Shown here: in pieces, positions 5,521-7,138 of the stretch
Layout: the number at the start of each line of letters is the position of its first letter
Numbering within the stretch: the stretch's first letter is position 1
DNA from: Clostridiales bacterium
GTDB taxonomy: Bacteria; Bacillota; Clostridia; Oscillospirales; QAMX01
Reading direction: 5' to 3'
NCBI GenBank assembly: GCA_016285815.1
Contig: JAEERN010000084.1
Location: forward strand, 1 to 7,138
DNA: 7,138 bases
Program-made: the position numbers and the translations under genes
The notes under the pieces: generated by a model
What the model was told of the DNA's origin: nothing
Database searches by the model: none
The model's input: only the letters and a program-made list of their open reading frames with translations

Positions 5521-6618
5521 GTGGCGAAATACCTTGTGGTCGAGCGGCAGAAGGTGCGCGAAAACGTCAAACAGGTGCGGCGGCGCGCCGGTGGCGCCGC
5601 GGTCTACGGCGTGCTCAAGGGCAACGCCTACGGCTTCGGGCTGACGGAGATGGCGGACATCCTGCGGGACGAGGGGATCTCCCGCTTCGCCGTGACCGAG
5701 CCGTACGACTTTATCCAGCTTCGGAACTCAGGCTTTATCGACGAAGAGATCCTGGTGATGCGCTCTACGGCGATCCCGGAAGAGATCGAAAAGATGATCG
5801 AGTACAACGCCGTGGCCACGGTGGGGTCCTACGACACGGCGGTGGTCATGAACGGCGTGGCCGAGCGCGCGCAGACGACGCTGGACTGTCACGTCGAGAT
5901 CGACACGGGCATGGGGCGGTACGGCTTCATCCCGGCGGAGATCGACCGGGTGCTGGCCGTGTTCCGGTATCTGCCCGCGCTGCGGGTCACCGGGATGTAC
6001 ACCCATTTCAACCGGGCGTATGAGAGCGGGCGCGCCGTGCGGGCCCAGTACGACGCGTTCCGCGGCGTGGTGGAGCAGGTCCGCGCGGCGGGGTTCGACC
6101 CGGGCGTCTGCCACTGCGCCAACTCGTCGGCGCTGTTGAAATACCCCTACACCGTCATGGACGCGGTGCGCGTGGGGTCGGCCTTTACCGGACGGGTGCC
6201 GGTGCGGGGCAATTTCGGTCTGCAGCGCACGGGCTACGCCGAGGCGGACATCGTGGAGATCCACTGGCTGCAGAAGGGCCAGACCGTCGGATACAGCGCG
6301 GACTACAAGTGCCGCCGCAGCGTCCGGGCGGCGGTGGTGCCGCTGGGGTACTCCGACGGGCTCTGCATCGAAAAGGCCTTCGATATGCACCGGTTCCGGG
6401 ACGCGTTCCTCGGCGCGGGCCACGAGGTCAAGGGCTGGCTCACCGGGCGGAAGCTGACCTGCACGGTCAAGGGCAAAACGGCCCGGGTGCTGGGCCACGT
6501 GGGGATGCAGCACACGGTGATCGACGTGACGGGGATCGACTGCTCGGTGGGCGATCCCGTCCGGTTCGAGGTGAACCCGCTGCTGGCGGGGCGCATGCTG
6601 CCGAAAAAATACGTTTGA
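5521..6618 (+). CDS. alr: Alanine racemase (PLP-dependent)
   Basis: The product interconverts L- and D-alanine in the cytosol, supplying D-Ala for the peptidoglycan stem peptide. The 365 residues give the usual barrel plus C-terminal beta domain. Visible landmarks: YGVLKGNAYGFG (29-40) with K33 as the PLP lysine, EIDTGMGRYGF (126-136), THFNRAYE (161-168), HCANSSALL (198-206), DAVRVGS (214-220) with the arginine that contacts the pyridine nitrogen, VGYSADY (256-262) with Y258 in the place of the second catalytic base, PLGYSDG (274-280) and LLAGRMLPKKY (354-364). Substitutions are E126 where Geobacillus Alr has its carbamylated lysine, RVG for RPG, and MQH for MDQ. The start is GTG at 5521 with AGGAA 8 nt upstream; the gap from the FemAB-family gene is 36 nt. 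The fold and main catalytic pair are intact. Preference for another amino acid such as serine cannot be excluded. Confidence 0.93.
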   Translation: MAKYLVVERQKVRENVKQVRRRAGGAAVYGVLKGNAYGFGLTEMADILRDEGISRFAVTEPYDFIQLRNSGFIDEEILVMRSTAIPEEIEKMIEYNAVATVGSYDTAVVMNGVAERAQTTLDCHVEIDTGMGRYGFIPAEIDRVLAVFRYLPALRVTGMYTHFNRAYESGRAVRAQYDAFRGVVEQVRAAGFDPGVCHCANSSALLKYPYTVMDAVRVGSAFTGRVPVRGNFGLQRTGYAEADIVEIHWLQKGQTVGYSADYKCRRSVRAAVVPLGYSDGLCIEKAFDMHRFRDAFLGAGHEVKGWLTGRKLTCTVKGKTARVLGHVGMQHTVIDVTGIDCSVGDPVRFEVNPLLAGRMLPKKYV

Positions 6619-6695
6619 GATCCCGCCGGCGTCCGGAAGCCGGGCGCGGCGGAGAGGATATCCAAAACTCCAACAAAAAAGGACAGGTGGAAACA

Positions 6696-7019
6696 ATGAA
6701 ACTGATCGTGGCGATTATCAACCATGACGACGCGCACGTGGTGGTCCACAATCTGACCAAAGAGGGCTATCTCGTCACCAAGCTGTCTACGACGGGCGGC
6801 TTCCTGATGGTCGGGAACATGACCGTTCTCATCGGCGTGCCGGACGACAAGGTCAACGCGGTCATCCGCATCATCGACAAGTACTCCCGCAGCCGCAAGC
6901 AGGTCATGCCCTCCATGTCCGAGGTGGGACTCAAGATGTTCCCCTCCACGCCGGTGGAGGTCACCGTCGGCGGCGCGACGATCTTCGTCCTCAACGTGGA
7001 GCGCTACGAAAAGGTCTGA
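6696..7019 (+). CDS. darA: PII-like cyclic-di-AMP receptor protein
   Basis: DarA (also PstA, formerly YaaQ) is a small cytosolic trimer that binds cyclic-di-AMP, the nucleotide controlling potassium and osmolyte balance and affecting wall integrity in Firmicutes. Its downstream target is not settled. The 107-residue protein matches the family along its full length: MKLIVAIINHDD at the N-terminus, VTKLSTTGGFLMVGNMTVLI (27-46) containing the GGF and GN ligand-site elements, R65/R67 in the loop after the second helix, and PVEVTVGGATIFVLNVERY (86-104). The usual GNTT reads GNMT here. ATG at 6696 has AGGTGG 5 nt upstream. The 77-nt gap after alr shows no T-run terminator, so it is probably read from the upstream promoter unless a weak internal one exists. 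holB follows after 5 nt. Confidence 0.96.
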   Translation: MKLIVAIINHDDAHVVVHNLTKEGYLVTKLSTTGGFLMVGNMTVLIGVPDDKVNAVIRIIDKYSRSRKQVMPSMSEVGLKMFPSTPVEVTVGGATIFVLNVERYEKV

Positions 7020-7024
7020 CGCGC

Positions 7025-7138
7025 GTGGAACTGGCAGGAAACGCCCCGGTGATCCGGGCGATCCGGGCCGCCGGCGGCGGACGGGCGCTTCACGCCTATC
7101 TCATCAGCGGCCCGGCGGGCTCCGGCAAGTCGCTGGCG
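7025..7138 (+). CDS. holB: DNA polymerase III delta' subunit, N-terminus (cut by window edge)
   Basis: Only 38 codons are present. They read like the start of an AAA+ clamp-loader subunit: a short helix (GNAPVIRAIRAAGGG), HAYLISGPAGSGKSLA with HAYL directly before the Walker A motif GPAGSGKS (29-36). This spacing is characteristic of HolB/DnaX proteins, whose pentameric complex loads the sliding clamp at replication forks. The GTG start at 7025 lies 5 nt after the darA stop, with AAGG (7011-7014) inside the end of darA as the likely ribosome site. Position next to darA is the usual Firmicutes arrangement and favours holB over dnaX. The rest of the gene is outside the window, so motifs beyond Walker A cannot be checked. 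Confidence 0.88.
   Translation, partial: MELAGNAPVIRAIRAAGGGRALHAYLISGPAGSGKSLA

Noticed and set aside
6619..6695. Possible hairpin CCGGC...GCCGG in the alr-darA gap as a terminator
   Set aside because: The stem is only 5 bp and no T-run follows. Nothing else in the gap looks like a promoter.

Overview
The window is GC-rich chromosomal DNA that looks like a high-GC member of the Clostridia, probably close to the Oscillospiraceae/Ruminococcaceae. The pointers are a tetrahydrofolate (THF) riboswitch ahead of an ECF-type folate transporter gene, a DarA-type cyclic-di-AMP receptor next to holB, a FemAB-family enzyme, and clear Gram-positive ribosome binding sites. I see no insertion sequence, phage module, CRISPR array, tRNA or rRNA. 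The placement is inference from gene content, not a database result.

Left part, minus strand (1-2302): read 5' to 3' on that strand, it holds a conserved protein of unknown function with a possible distant ThyX resemblance (1673-2302), a 292-base leader (1381-1672) carrying a THF riboswitch, folT (775-1380), and folC, cut by the window edge (1-778). folT and folC overlap by four bases in a GTGA arrangement, so folate uptake and folate polyglutamylation are translationally coupled under one folate-sensing RNA. The switching logic can be read from the sequence. The L3 loop of the aptamer is perfectly complementary over 8 bases to a leader segment that otherwise pairs with the folT Shine-Dalgarno sequence.

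Middle (2303-2521): a divergent promoter region. Each side has an extended -10 box (TGnTATAATAG), and each is followed at the same distance by CGGAGCCG. On the plus-strand side this 8-mer is one arm of a 28-base perfect inverted repeat that covers the predicted transcription start, which looks like an operator.

Right part, plus strand (2522-7138): a co-oriented run with no convincing terminator between genes. It holds a six-helix membrane protein with a degenerate histidine-kinase-like cytoplasmic part and no phospho-accepting histidine, a FemAB-family aminoacyl transferase, an alanine racemase with several active-site substitutions, darA, and the start of holB. The first three suggest a cell-envelope theme: a membrane sensor, peptidoglycan cross-bridge addition and D-alanine supply. 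darA and holB are ordinary Firmicutes neighbours, although the tmk and yaaR genes that often accompany them are not seen here.

The points most worth following up are the readable riboswitch competition, the shared promoter/operator motif, and the pseudo-kinase at the head of a cell-wall operon.
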